64,000 nucleotides of DNA from Rhodothermales bacterium (lineage in GTDB: Bacteria > Bacteroidota > Rhodothermia > Rhodothermales > JANQRZ01), in assembly GCA_028284265.1 (NCBI GenBank), contig JANQRZ010000011.1, positions 91,691 through 155,690 on the forward strand. The letters are read 5' to 3'. A program made the position numbers and the translations under genes. The notes beneath the pieces are model-generated. The model was not told the origin of the DNA. It saw only the letters and a program-made list of their open reading frames with translations, and ran no database searches. Shown here one piece after another: positions 18,303 to 26,856 of this stretch; position 1 is the first letter of the stretch; each line of letters opens with the position of its first letter.

Positions 18303-20312
18303 TTACCGGGCGGCGAGGTCGTTGGACTCGTCGAAGGTAACGGTGCCAGCATCGAGAAAAGCAGCGTATCGCTCCAGCGACGTCACACCACTGAGTTGGC
18401 TGACAAGCTGGCCGTCAGGCGCGACGATGGCGTAGGTCGGAAGCGCGATCCGGCCCGTCAGTTCGAGCTGGTAGCGCTGGAGGTCCGGACCATCCTCGGC
18501 ATTATCTGTCCAAAGCTGGAGCGGGACAAAGTGCCGGTCGATGCGTTCGGCGATTTCCGGTCGGGAGAGCACCGTCGCTTCCATGTGACGGCAGTTGGTG
18601 CAGGTGTAGCCCGTGAAGTCGATGAGAACAGGGCGTCCGGTACGACGTGCCTCCTCAAAGGCTGTCGCCCGGTCTTGGTGCCACGCATGCTTACCTACTC
18701 CATCCGACCGTTCGGCGAACCCGGCGAGCAGACTCACATCGGTCGCTTGGCGCGGCGGCAGAAACGCATCGAAGCCGCCGAGCGGCGCACCGAGCAAGCC
18801 TGGCACGAAGTAGAACGCGAGACCAAAGAACGCCATCGCTGTCAGCAGCCGCAGTCCGCCGATGGGCACCGGTCGCACCTCGCCGTAGTCCGAGTCCGGC
18901 CCCTTGAGATGCAGCTTGCCGATCAGGTAGAGGCCTGCGAGCGCAAAAATCACAATCATGAGCGCAATGGCAAGCGGGCGCGGGAGCAGCCCGGTCCCCC
19001 ACACGAGATCGGCGTTCGAGAGAAACTTCAGCGCGGCAGCGATCTCGATGAATCCGAGTACGCCTTTGAGCGCACCCATCCATGACCCAGACTTCGGCAG
19101 CCGGGTGAGCGCGTTCGGGAACGCAGCGAACAACACGAACGGCAGCGCAAAAACCGACGAAAAGACGACCATCCCGATCAACGGTCGCGCCCATCCACCC
19201 TGAGACGCCGCTGCGAGAAGGCCTCCGACAAACGGCACTGTGCAGGAGAATGAGACAAGCACCAGCGTCAGGCTCATGAACATCACGCCGAGATAGCCCC
19301 CACGTTCATCGCCCTGCCGGTTCAGTGCGTTCGCCCACGCAGCCGGCATCCGAAGCTCAAAGAAGCCGAGCAGCGAGAACCCGAAGACGACGAGCACGAG
19401 GCCGATGAACAGATTCACCCACGGGTTTGCCGCGATCAATTGCGGCCCTGCCGCCCCGACAACAAGCGCCATCACCACACCGAGCAGTGTGAACAGGCCG
19501 ACGATGGCGAGACCGTAGACACCCGCCATCCGCGCGGCCTTGCGTCGGTCGCCCGCATGGTGGAGGAAGTACGACACCGTAAGCGGAATCATCGGGAAGA
19601 CGCATGGAGTCAGGAGCGCCACGAGGCCCGCTCCGATGGCAAGCAATAGAAAGCCCCACAGTCCACCCCGCTCCGGCGTAGCCGGCTCAAAGGGAGACGC
19701 ATTCGGTTCGGCGAGTGCTGCACTTCTCGGCGTGTCAAACTGCACCAGCACGCTATCCTGAGTCGAAGCATCCGAGGCAATCACTGGCTCCTCGGGTAGC
19801 GTAGCGACAGGAGAGCCGCGCACGTCCACCGACACGGCGAACCGCTCCTGCATCGGCGGCAGGCAGATTTCATCGTTACAGACCATGTAGTGAACCACGC
19901 CCTGGATCGGCGTAGAGCCGCCCGGTGCGTTCGGAGCCACCCGGAGCGTCTGCATCACCTCCGCCGTACCCGAGAAATAGGTATAGGCACTCTCGACTAG
20001 TTCGTCGTACCCTTCCTCCGGGGTGCCCTGCCGCACGCCCCCAACAGGAGTGAGGCTCGCGTTCTGCTCCAAGCGAAGATCAAGCGCGCGGCCAATCGGT
20101 GAGTCAATCGCGTACATCCGCCAATCGCCCACGATCTCCCCGAAGAGCACCACCTCTACCGTCTCCCCCGGCCGTGCGGTCTCCGGCTCCACCAGTGCCG
20201 TCCACACCACCGGCTCGCTCTCTGGCACCTGCGCCGAGGCAGGCACAAAGAGCATGGACATGAAAAAGACGAGCAAGCGCATAGCGTAGAGGAGAAGCGA
20301 GAGCCGAGACAT
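18303..20312 (-). CDS. dsbD: DsbD-like thiol:disulfide interchange protein
   Basis: This transmembrane protein carries reducing power from cytoplasmic thioredoxin to the periplasm. Three cysteine-bearing parts are visible. The N-terminal periplasmic domain has 'MVCNDEICLPP'. The eight-helix core has 'LTPCVFPMIPLTVSYF' and 'SFSCTVPFVGG'. The C-terminal thioredoxin-like domain has 'TGYTCTNCRHME'. Full length is about 669-683 residues depending on start: ATG at 20354, 20312 or 20282 are all possible, and I choose 20312 because it gives a short basic n-region before the signal hydrophobic core. Nearby genes for a redoxin (23930) and a TlpA-like lipoprotein (24547) are plausible clients. Confidence 0.85.
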   Translation of the reverse strand: MSRLSLLLYAMRLLVFFMSMLFVPASAQVPESEPVVWTALVEPETARPGETVEVVLFGEIVGDWRMYAIDSPIGRALDLRLEQNASLTPVGGVRQGTPEEGYDELVESAYTYFSGTAEVMQTLRVAPNAPGGSTPIQGVVHYMVCNDEICLPPMQERFAVSVDVRGSPVATLPEEPVIASDASTQDSVLVQFDTPRSAALAEPNASPFEPATPERGGLWGFLLLAIGAGLVALLTPCVFPMIPLTVSYFLHHAGDRRKAARMAGVYGLAIVGLFTLLGVVMALVVGAAGPQLIAANPWVNLFIGLVLVVFGFSLLGFFELRMPAAWANALNRQGDERGGYLGVMFMSLTLVLVSFSCTVPFVGGLLAAASQGGWARPLIGMVVFSSVFALPFVLFAAFPNALTRLPKSGSWMGALKGVLGFIEIAAALKFLSNADLVWGTGLLPRPLAIALMIVIFALAGLYLIGKLHLKGPDSDYGEVRPVPIGGLRLLTAMAFFGLAFYFVPGLLGAPLGGFDAFLPPRQATDVSLLAGFAERSDGVGKHAWHQDRATAFEEARRTGRPVLIDFTGYTCTNCRHMEATVLSRPEIAERIDRHFVPLQLWTDNAEDGPDLQRYQLELTGRIALPTYAIVAPDGQLVSQLSGVTSLERYAAFLDAGTVTFDESNDLAAR

Positions 20313-20369
20313 CAACTCAAGAGACGCCGCCTCGGTTCGCTTCGTATGCGTCACATTTTATGAACAACA

Positions 20370-20413
20370 GCGGGGCGTCCGCGCCCGGCCTACCGGAACA
20401 ACGAACGCCCCGC
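20370..20413 (-). terminator. Candidate terminator after rplI
   Basis: A perfect 9-bp inverted repeat ('gcggggcgt' at 20370-20378 and 'acgccccgc' at 20405-20413) encloses a 26-base loop. On the minus strand it lies 42 bp after the rplI stop and is followed by 'tgttgttc', a weak T-rich tail. The long loop lowers confidence. Confidence 0.4.
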
Positions 20414-20454
20414 CGGGGGTGTTGCCTAATAGCATCGCCTGATGCGAGGGCGAC

Positions 20455-20916
20455 CTAAAGCGCTTCGGTGAGCGACTCCGGCACGACCTGCACGGTGAGC
20501 GAGCCGCTGTGCTCCGGGTGGAGCTTGACCGTCGCCGTGTATTCGCCCGTCGTCCGAATGTCGGAGTCGAGCGAGATTTTGCGACGGTCCACCTCGATCC
20601 CGCGCCCAGCGAGGGCATCGGCGATCTGCTGCGTCGTGATGGTGCCGAAGATGCGGTCCTCTTCGCCGACCGGAGCTTGGAGAACGATCTCCATGTCGTT
20701 GATCCGCTTGGCAAGGGCTTCGGCGTCCTTGCGGGCCGATTCGAGCTTGACGGCCTGCTGGCGCGTCTCCTCTTCGTAGCGCTTGACGTTCGACGGGTTG
20801 GCGACGACAGCAAGGCCGCGCGGGATGAGGAAGTTGCGCCCGTAGCCGTTCTTGACGGAGATGACCTCGCCTTTCTGGCCGAGGTTGTCAACGTCCTGCG
20901 TGAGAATGATGTTCAT
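20455..20916 (-). CDS. rplI: 50S ribosomal protein L9
   Basis: This 153-residue protein begins with the diagnostic L9 N-terminal domain ('MNIILTQDVDNLGQKGEV' and 'GYGRNFLIPRGLAV'). A connecting helix rich in Lys, Glu and Arg follows (about 45-75), then the C-terminal domain ('IFGTITTQQIADAL'). L9 binds 23S rRNA at the base of the L1 stalk and helps keep the reading frame. It follows rpsR and rpsF in the conserved S6-S18-L9 order. Confidence 0.97.
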   Translation of the reverse strand: MNIILTQDVDNLGQKGEVISVKNGYGRNFLIPRGLAVVANPSNVKRYEEETRQQAVKLESARKDAEALAKRINDMEIVLQAPVGEEDRIFGTITTQQIADALAGRGIEVDRRKISLDSDIRTTGEYTATVKLHPEHSGSLTVQVVPESLTEAL

Positions 20917-20928
20917 GTGATCGGGTCT

Positions 20929-20978
20929 TTTGTCATTGGTCCTTCGTCATTCGCAAATGACCAGTGACGAGTGACAAA
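20929..20978 (-). other. Hairpin in the rpsR-rplI spacer
   Basis: An outer 7-bp stem ('tttgtca' 20929-20935 with 'tgacaaa' 20972-20978) encloses an inner 6-bp stem ('gtcatt' 20946-20951 with 'aatgac' 20956-20961; loop 'cgca'). It fills nearly the whole 65-bp gap and slightly enters the last rpsR codon region. It is built from imperfect copies of 'gtcattggtc'-like words, so it may be an intergenic repeat rather than a ribosomal-protein regulatory site. Confidence 0.4.
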
Positions 20979-20981
20979 GGA

Positions 20982-21260
20982 CTATTTGATGTTGTCCGCG
21001 ACGAAGGGCAGCAGCGCCATGTGGCGGGCGCGCTTGACAGCAATCGTGAGCTGACGCTGGGACTTCGCCGAGACGCCGGTGACGCGCCGGGGCAGAAGCT
21101 TGCCCTGCTCGTTCAGGTAGCGCTTGAGGGTCTCGGTGTCCTTGTAGTCGATGTACTCGATGCCTTCGGACTCGAAGGGACAGACGGGGCGGCGTTTCGC
21201 GCCGGGGACGGCAGCGCGAGCGATAGGCTCGGTCTGCTTCTTGCGTTCGTTTCGTGCCAT
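20982..21260 (-). CDS. rpsR: 30S ribosomal protein S18
   Basis: This 92-residue small-subunit protein has the S18 core: '[19 protein letters not shown]' and '[19 protein letters not shown]', ending in '[10 protein letters not shown]'. The N-terminus has a basic extension of about 25 residues. S18 forms a heterodimer with S6 on 16S rRNA. It lies between rpsF and rplI as in most bacteria; an ssb gene often found between S6 and S18 is absent. Confidence 0.97.
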   Translation of the reverse strand: MARNERKKQTEPIARAAVPGAKRRPVCPFESEGIEYIDYKDTETLKRYLNEQGKLLPRRVTGVSAKSQRQLTIAVKRARHMALLPFVADNIK

Positions 21261-21305
21261 GATGGGTTCTGGAGTCTGAGCAGAGCGTCCGCTCCGCGAG
21301 GAGGG

Positions 21306-21683
21306 TTACGCTTCGGCTTCGGCAGCTTCAGCCTCAGCCACAGCGGGCTGGCTCTGCTGCTTCTCGAAATGGCGCATCATCTTGGCGTCGTAGCGCAGGA
21401 TGATGTGGCGCATGATGTCATCGTTGATCCGAAGCGCGCGGTCGAAGCGCTCGATGAAGTCGCCGTCGGCGCGGAAGTACGTCAGGGCGTAGTACCCGTT
21501 GCGCTTCTTCTCGATGGGATAGGCGAGCCGCTGGCTCCCCTTCTCCTGCACTTCAACGATGTCGCCATCGTTCTCACGGATGAACGCCGTGACGCGCTCG
21601 ACGATGTCCTTGATCTGGTCGTCGTTCAGAACGGTGTTGACCACGTACATCAACTCGTACATGGGTCGGTCTTGTGTAGCCAT
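21306..21683 (-). CDS. rpsF: 30S ribosomal protein S6
   Basis: This 125-residue ferredoxin-like protein begins 'RPMYELMYVVNTVLNDDQI' and contains the S6 signature region 'GSQRLAYPIEKKRNGYYAL'. The C-terminal tail is extended and rich in Ala and Glu ('VAEAEAAEAEA'). S6 pairs with S18 in the 30S platform. It is the first gene of the S6-S18-L9 cluster, with a 46 bp gap to rpsR. The 152 bp upstream presumably holds the promoter; the best candidate ('taccttta') is only a partial match to the Bacteroidota -7 element. Confidence 0.95.
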   Translation of the reverse strand: MATQDRPMYELMYVVNTVLNDDQIKDIVERVTAFIRENDGDIVEVQEKGSQRLAYPIEKKRNGYYALTYFRADGDFIERFDRALRINDDIMRHIILRYDAKMMRHFEKQQSQPAVAEAEAAEAEA

Positions 21684-21835
21684 AGGGGATCCCTCTGGAA
21701 TACGGTGAGTGCCGGAATCGGCGAAAGCCGTATGCCTACGGTCGATATGCCGCAGGCAGGGCGTGAAAAGAGCCTTAAAGGTACGGCGACTATGAGCCAG
21801 GGGCTGTTAGCTCTTGGTGAATGAGCGTCGCTCGC

Positions 21836-23833
21836 TCAGTACGCCAACACACGCTCGATACCCTCTCTCAGCTTGCCGCTTGCCGAATAGATGTCGCGCT
21901 CCAGCCCTCTCGAGAATGGAATCGGCAGGTCTTCGGAGGCGACGCGGACGGGCGGCGCATCGAGGTGCTCGAAGCCCTCTTCGATGACCTGGGCGGCGAC
22001 CTCGGCCCCGAACCCGGCGGTGCGCTGCGCCTCGTGGAGCACGACGAGCCGGTTCGTCTTCGCGAGCGAGCGTAGCACCGTCGCCCGGTCCCACGGCACG
22101 AGGGTGCGGAGGTCCACAACCTCGATAGCCACACCCTGCTCGGTCCAATGGTCAGCCTCTTCCAGCGCCCACTGCACACCAACGCCCCACGTCACGAGCG
22201 TCAGGTCGCTGCCTTTGCGGGCGATGTTCGCCTCACCGAGTGCGATGGCATACGGTGCGTCCGGTACCTCGCCTTTGAGCGAGCGGTAGAGGTGCTTGTG
22301 CTCGAAAAACAACACCGGGTTCGGGTCTTCGATAGCGGCCATCAGCAGTCCTTTTACATCGGCGGGCGTGCCGGGGACGACGACTTTCAGGCCGGGCGCG
22401 TGGGCGAACCACGCTTCGGGCGATTGTGAGTGAAATGGTCCGGCCCCGATGCCGCCACCAAACGGGGCACGGATCGTCACGTTGAGCGGCTCGCCCCAGC
22501 GGTAGTGCGTCGTGCCGAGGTTGTTGACGATCTGGTTGAACCCGCAGGTGATGAAGTCGGCGTACTGCATCTCGACCACTGGCTTCAAGCCTTCGAGCGC
22601 GAGACCCATCGCACAACCAATCGCCCCGCTCTCAATGATCGGGGTGTTGCGGACCCGCTCGCGCCCGAACTGCTCGACGAAGCCCTGCGTGACCTTGAAC
22701 ACGCCGCCGTATTCAGCTACGTCCTGCCCCATAACGAGGACGCGGTCGTCGGCCTCCATCGCCTGCCACAACCCGTCCTGCACGGCGTCGATGAATCGCT
22801 TTTCTGAGACAGCTCCTTTCGCGGGCGAGGTCGTGACGAGTGACGGTGCGAAGAGCGCGGCGCGCTCGGCAGCGAGGGTGCTCTCGACCTCGGGCTGCCG
22901 AATGGCCCACTCGGCGGTCTCCTCGATCTCAGCCGCGAGCGCCTCGTCGACCTGGGCCATTGCCTCTTCCGAGAGCCACCCTTCAGCGAGGCATGTCTTT
23001 TTGTATTGCAATAACGGGTCTCGGTCGCCCCATTCGTCGAACAGCGCCTCGGGCACGTACTTCGTCCCGCTCGCCTCCTCGTGCCCGCGCATCCTGAACG
23101 TCTTCATCTCCAGCAGCGTCGGTCCCTCTCCGGCCCGCGCCCGTTCAGCGGCCCGGCTGACGGAGTCGATCACCGCGAGCACATCGTTGCCATCCACGAC
23201 CTCGCCCGGCATCGCGTAGCCCGCCGCCGCATCGGCGATGTCTTCGACCGCCATCGCCTCACCCGTCGGCGTGGAGAGGCCGTACTGGTTGTTCTCGACC
23301 ACGAACAGGACCGGCAGCTTCCAGACGGCGGCGAGGTTGAGCGCTTCGTGGAAATCCCCCTCTCGTGTCGCCCCCTCGCCGACGAACGCGCACGCCACGA
23401 AGTCCTCATCCTTTAGTTGCGAGGCGAGGCCGAAGCCCGTCGCGACGGGCAGCATCGCTGCGAGGTGCGAGATCATCCCAACGATCCGGTGCTCCATCGT
23501 GCCGAAGTGGAAGGTTCGGTCGCGCCCGTTTGTGAAGCCGCCCTCTTTGCCCATGAGCTGACAGAAGAGCGGGCGGAGCGGGAGACCGCGCGTGGTCCAG
23601 ACGCCGAGGTTGCGGTGCATCGGTAGGATCACGTCGCGCTCACGGAGCGCCCACACGCAGCCGACGGCAATCGCCTCCTGCCCGTAGCCGGAGAACCACT
23701 TCGAGAGGCGGTTCTGCCGAATGAGGCGGAGCATCTTTTCCTCAACGGTGCGCGGAAGCTGCAGGGCGCGGTAGAGCGCCGCGTGGTCGAGGGAGGCATC
23801 AGAAGGCACAGGCACCGCCGTAGACTTGGGCAT
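21836..23833 (-). CDS. 2-oxoacid dehydrogenase E1, fused alpha and beta subunits
   Basis: This 665-residue ThDP enzyme decarboxylates a 2-oxoacid (branched-chain or pyruvate type) for an E2 lipoyl carrier. Residues 1-340 are the alpha subunit, with the ThDP/Mg motif beginning 'GEGATREGDFHEAL' and ending 'VVENN', and the family strand 'HRNLGVWTTRGLPL'. Residues 350-665 are the beta subunit ('VLVMGQDVAEYGGVFKVTQG', 'NTPIIESGAIGCAMGLAL'). Single-chain alpha-beta fusions of this kind are common in Bacteroidota. No E2 or E3 gene is nearby, so the substrate (branched-chain oxoacid is my first guess) is not settled by context. Confidence 0.9.
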   Translation of the reverse strand: MPKSTAVPVPSDASLDHAALYRALQLPRTVEEKMLRLIRQNRLSKWFSGYGQEAIAVGCVWALRERDVILPMHRNLGVWTTRGLPLRPLFCQLMGKEGGFTNGRDRTFHFGTMEHRIVGMISHLAAMLPVATGFGLASQLKDEDFVACAFVGEGATREGDFHEALNLAAVWKLPVLFVVENNQYGLSTPTGEAMAVEDIADAAAGYAMPGEVVDGNDVLAVIDSVSRAAERARAGEGPTLLEMKTFRMRGHEEASGTKYVPEALFDEWGDRDPLLQYKKTCLAEGWLSEEAMAQVDEALAAEIEETAEWAIRQPEVESTLAAERAALFAPSLVTTSPAKGAVSEKRFIDAVQDGLWQAMEADDRVLVMGQDVAEYGGVFKVTQGFVEQFGRERVRNTPIIESGAIGCAMGLALEGLKPVVEMQYADFITCGFNQIVNNLGTTHYRWGEPLNVTIRAPFGGGIGAGPFHSQSPEAWFAHAPGLKVVVPGTPADVKGLLMAAIEDPNPVLFFEHKHLYRSLKGEVPDAPYAIALGEANIARKGSDLTLVTWGVGVQWALEEADHWTEQGVAIEVVDLRTLVPWDRATVLRSLAKTNRLVVLHEAQRTAGFGAEVAAQVIEEGFEHLDAPPVRVASEDLPIPFSRGLERDIYSASGKLREGIERVLAY

Positions 23834-23929
23834 GGAGGCAGAGATCGGGAAAACGGAGCGGCGGAAAATACCACGCCCGGCGGCGCACGAAGCACCGCCG
23901 GGCGGATTGAGTCGATGGCAATACCGGGC

Positions 23930-24550
23930 CTAGTAAAACTTGATCGTGCAGCCGAAGGCGTTGGTCTTCTGTACCGTGATCTCGGTACCCGCGATGAGTT
24001 GGTTCATCGCATCGCGAAAAAACTCTTCTTCCACACCGCTCGGGTCAGAGGGGCTGTCATCCACCGTGCCCTCGTAAACCAGCGCGTTGCTCGTATCGAA
24101 GAGAAAGATTTGCGGCGTGCGCGAGGCCCCGAACGCCTTGGCTGCCTCCGAGCCTTCATCTACCACATAGGGAAAATCGTAGCCGTTGCTGGAAACGCGC
24201 TGCTGCATCGTGGCGAAGTTCTCCTCGGGATAGGCTCCCGGATCGTTCGCGTTGACGATGACGAAGCCGATACCCGCCGCCTCGTACTCCTCGGCGAGGT
24301 CGCGGACGCGCTCGTCATACTTCGCCACCCACGGGCAGGTGTTGGACCAGAAGATGACCGCAAGCCCTTGGTCACCCATCACTTGCCCGAACGTCGTGGC
24401 ACTGCCGTTCGCATTCTGCATGGACCGGTCCGCAAGAGGAAGCGCGGCACCGACATCAAGTGGCTGGGCCGTCTGCGCGGCGACAGTTTGGCCAAGCACG
24501 ATGGCGAAAGCAAAGATCGCAACGCGACGAAGAGTCTGCTGAAACGTCAT
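23930..24550 (-). CDS. Exported thioredoxin-fold redoxin (peroxiredoxin-like)
   Basis: This 206-residue protein has a signal peptide ending near 'VAAQTAQ' and an AhpC/TSA-like fold. The active-site segment 'WSNTCPWVAKYDERV' keeps the first Cys of a CxxC but has Val at the second position. A C-terminal Cys ('FGCTIKFY') could be the resolving residue. This arrangement is typical of a peroxiredoxin-like subfamily (thioredoxin family protein with a terminal 'GCxIKxx'). It should act in the periplasm. Its ATG overlaps the stop of the TlpA-like gene upstream by four bases, so the two are translationally coupled. Confidence 0.8.
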   Translation of the reverse strand: MTFQQTLRRVAIFAFAIVLGQTVAAQTAQPLDVGAALPLADRSMQNANGSATTFGQVMGDQGLAVIFWSNTCPWVAKYDERVRDLAEEYEAAGIGFVIVNANDPGAYPEENFATMQQRVSSNGYDFPYVVDEGSEAAKAFGASRTPQIFLFDTSNALVYEGTVDDSPSDPSGVEEEFFRDAMNQLIAGTEITVQKTNAFGCTIKFY

Positions 24551-25089
24551 AGCGAAGTTGAATTGGTGGACACGGATTCAGTGGACTGGCGGACGGTGCG
24601 GACGCGCTCAGCGAGTTGATCGTAGGTGACAATGCCTTCCCAGAAGCCGACGAGGTCACCGTCGCGGTCGTAGAGCGCCGTTGCGGGAATCGCGCCGGAC
24701 CACTCGGAGTATATGGCGCTGATAAACGGACCATCCTTGCCGTCTTTGACAAAGGTCGTGCCGCTGATCCCATGCTCGCGGAGAAACTCGGCGGCGTGCG
24801 GGAGGTCCTCCTCGAAGTCGATGGAGACGAACCGCACCTGGGCCTCGCCCGGATCGGCTTCCTCGCTGAAGCGAATGAACTCGGGAAACTCGGCGCGACA
24901 CGGCAGGCACCACGACGCCCAGAAGTTGACCACGACGATGTCCGAGTCGATAGCGCGAACCTCATCCATCAGCTCTTCGGCGGAGACCGGCTCGATGACG
25001 AGATCACCCACTGGCTCCTGCCCCGTGCACGCCGCAAGGGCAAGCATACCGATCAGCAGCAAGCGTGGTGAAGTAGAGAAACGATTCAT
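24547..25089 (-). CDS. TlpA/ResA-like thiol-disulfide lipoprotein
   Basis: This 180-residue lipoprotein has the lipobox 'LIGMLALAACTGQ' and a thioredoxin-like domain with the redox motif 'WASWCLPCRAEFPEF' (CLPC). The usual cis-Pro region is present near 'GAIPATALYDRDGDLVGFWEG'. Such proteins reduce disulfides in the periplasm, often for cytochrome c maturation, and take electrons from DsbD or CcdA. A DsbD-like protein is encoded 4 kb away and multiheme cytochromes at 45-48 kb, so both a donor and clients exist in this genome region. It overlaps the next gene by ATGA. Confidence 0.88.
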   Translation of the reverse strand: MNRFSTSPRLLLIGMLALAACTGQEPVGDLVIEPVSAEELMDEVRAIDSDIVVVNFWASWCLPCRAEFPEFIRFSEEADPGEAQVRFVSIDFEEDLPHAAEFLREHGISGTTFVKDGKDGPFISAIYSEWSGAIPATALYDRDGDLVGFWEGIVTYDQLAERVRTVRQSTESVSTNSTSL

Positions 25090-25125
25090 AGGGCAGTGAT
25101 ACGAGCGGGATGGTAGAGAGTTCGG

Positions 25126-26724
25126 CTATTGGTCTGGGCGAAGCGAGCGCGGCACACGCGGGTCGGGGCCTCGACGAATCGGGTACGGCTCTCCCGCTTC
25201 GGTTCCGACGATGCCCCAGTTGGCGAACCCGCTGTCGGAGCGGGGTTCGAGGAGGCTGAATACAAGTCGTCCGAGCGGCTGGTTCACGGGCACGATAAGG
25301 GTACCTCTCGGAATCTGGGCGGAGACACGCTTGTAACGTCCAAAGACCTCGCGTTCGTACCGCCCCTGAAAGGGTCGCTCCGCCACCCGCACGCTATCGA
25401 CTTGGAATGTTTCGATCCAACTCCCCCTCTGCGACGCCGCATTGGTGCGAAACGACTGGACGCCGTGCGCGGTGAGCAGGTCGATCACCGCCGTGAGGCT
25501 ATCCGGGATGAGGTAGGCGGGCGCGACCAGCCCCGGATCGGCTCCGCTGAAACGCCCGTAGATGGCCATCTCGGTCGGCGTTTGTACATCGGTGCGACGA
25601 AGCATCGGCTCGCCGGTGTGCGGGTTCGGTTCCTCTACGACCTCGCCGAGCAGAATCGTCCCCGGTTTCTCCTCTGCCTCCCACGTCCGCGCTGAGCGCA
25701 GGAAGAGGTGCTGCTCGACAATCGGCTCGGCATCAGCCTGACTGACTACACGACGGACCTGGCTCGCGTGTTCATGCGCCCAATCCAGTGTCTCGGTGAC
25801 GAATTGGAGCGTGGCAAGCACGCGGTCCTCGAACGTGGCATAGCTATACGCCTCGCTGAGAATGGCGATGCGGTTCCGCAGTCCGACGTAGTTCGTCCCG
25901 AAGCGTGGGCGTGGGTCGAAGGTCGCCCAGCCGCGAGGCTGCCCCCATTCCGGCTTGTCATTCCCGTAATACATGAGGTCCCAGCCGTACTTCTCTTTAT
26001 AGCTTGTGGTTACATCGGGCAACCACGCCTTGCGAAGTAAGCTATCGATGGCGACAGACGTATTGGGGTGCAGCGGCGGTGCATAGGTGAGATGGTAGCC
26101 GTGAATGGTCCCGTTCGTCGTGTGCAAGTCGATCACGACGTGCGGATCGACCTCGTCAATCACCCGGACGAGTGCTCGTGATTCCGGCGCATCGAGCTTG
26201 ACAAAGTCGCGATTGAGGTCGAGACCCTCCGCATTCGGACGCTGCCCCATGCCATCGACCGGTCCGTGCTGGTACGGGCGGTTGGCAGGATCGAAGCGTT
26301 CATTGCCGTCGGCGTTGTAGATCGGGGCGACGAGCAGCGTGAGCGAATCGCCCCACGCCGCGTGCTCACCCATCGCCAATTCGCGGAGCAGCATCAGCGA
26401 GGCCTCCTTCCCCGCCACCTCGCCCGCGTGGATGTTCGCCACGATGAGCACGCGGAGCTTCTCGTTCGCCCGAACCGTCTCAGCCGCTGTCCCTTCTGCT
26501 CCCCAGACGACGAGCGGGAGGCTGCGCCCCTCGACGGTCGTTCCAAAGGTCATCGCGTGGAAGCCCGGCTCTGCATCAATCGTGCGGACGAACTCCATTA
26601 CCTCGTCATAAGTCGATGTGGCGCGGTAGTCCGACTGCTCGGCGCGGGTGCGAAGCGTATCGGGCTGCGCGGCGACAAACGGCGCAGCGGCGAGGAGGCA
26701 GATGAGGGAGAAACAGCGTGACAT
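25126..26724 (-). CDS. M14-family zinc carboxypeptidase, exported
   Basis: This protein of about 532 residues starts at ATG 26724, which opens a signal peptide ('MSRCFSLICLLAAAPFVAAQ'). The frame is open to 26985 but that extension lacks signal features and overlaps the divergent PKS gene. Zinc ligands of the M14 type are visible: the HxxE-type motif in 'NIHAGEVAGKEASL' and a later His in 'VVIDLHTTNG'; the candidate catalytic Glu is in 'LSEAYSY'. The C-terminal 200 residues are a beta-rich domain. It would trim C-terminal residues of peptides in the periplasm or outside the cell. The gap to the TlpA-like gene is 36 bp. Confidence 0.85.
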   Translation of the reverse strand: MSRCFSLICLLAAAPFVAAQPDTLRTRAEQSDYRATSTYDEVMEFVRTIDAEPGFHAMTFGTTVEGRSLPLVVWGAEGTAAETVRANEKLRVLIVANIHAGEVAGKEASLMLLRELAMGEHAAWGDSLTLLVAPIYNADGNERFDPANRPYQHGPVDGMGQRPNAEGLDLNRDFVKLDAPESRALVRVIDEVDPHVVIDLHTTNGTIHGYHLTYAPPLHPNTSVAIDSLLRKAWLPDVTTSYKEKYGWDLMYYGNDKPEWGQPRGWATFDPRPRFGTNYVGLRNRIAILSEAYSYATFEDRVLATLQFVTETLDWAHEHASQVRRVVSQADAEPIVEQHLFLRSARTWEAEEKPGTILLGEVVEEPNPHTGEPMLRRTDVQTPTEMAIYGRFSGADPGLVAPAYLIPDSLTAVIDLLTAHGVQSFRTNAASQRGSWIETFQVDSVRVAERPFQGRYEREVFGRYKRVSAQIPRGTLIVPVNQPLGRLVFSLLEPRSDSGFANWGIVGTEAGEPYPIRRGPDPRVPRSLRPDQ

Positions 26725-26856
26725 CGAAGTAGCGATGAGGAGACTTGCCAAACTACACCCGGACGCACTGTGGGTTAGTTCGGGGCATATAGAACTCCCC
26801 TCTACCCTCTCCCGTACCACCGCCTCGCCACTCGTGGCTCCGCCATCTGCTACGCT

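Noticed and set aside
20358..20891. An open frame opposite in phase to L9 with a Ser/Arg-rich product.
   Set aside because: It overlaps rplI in another frame on the same strand and has no domain; L9 is certain.
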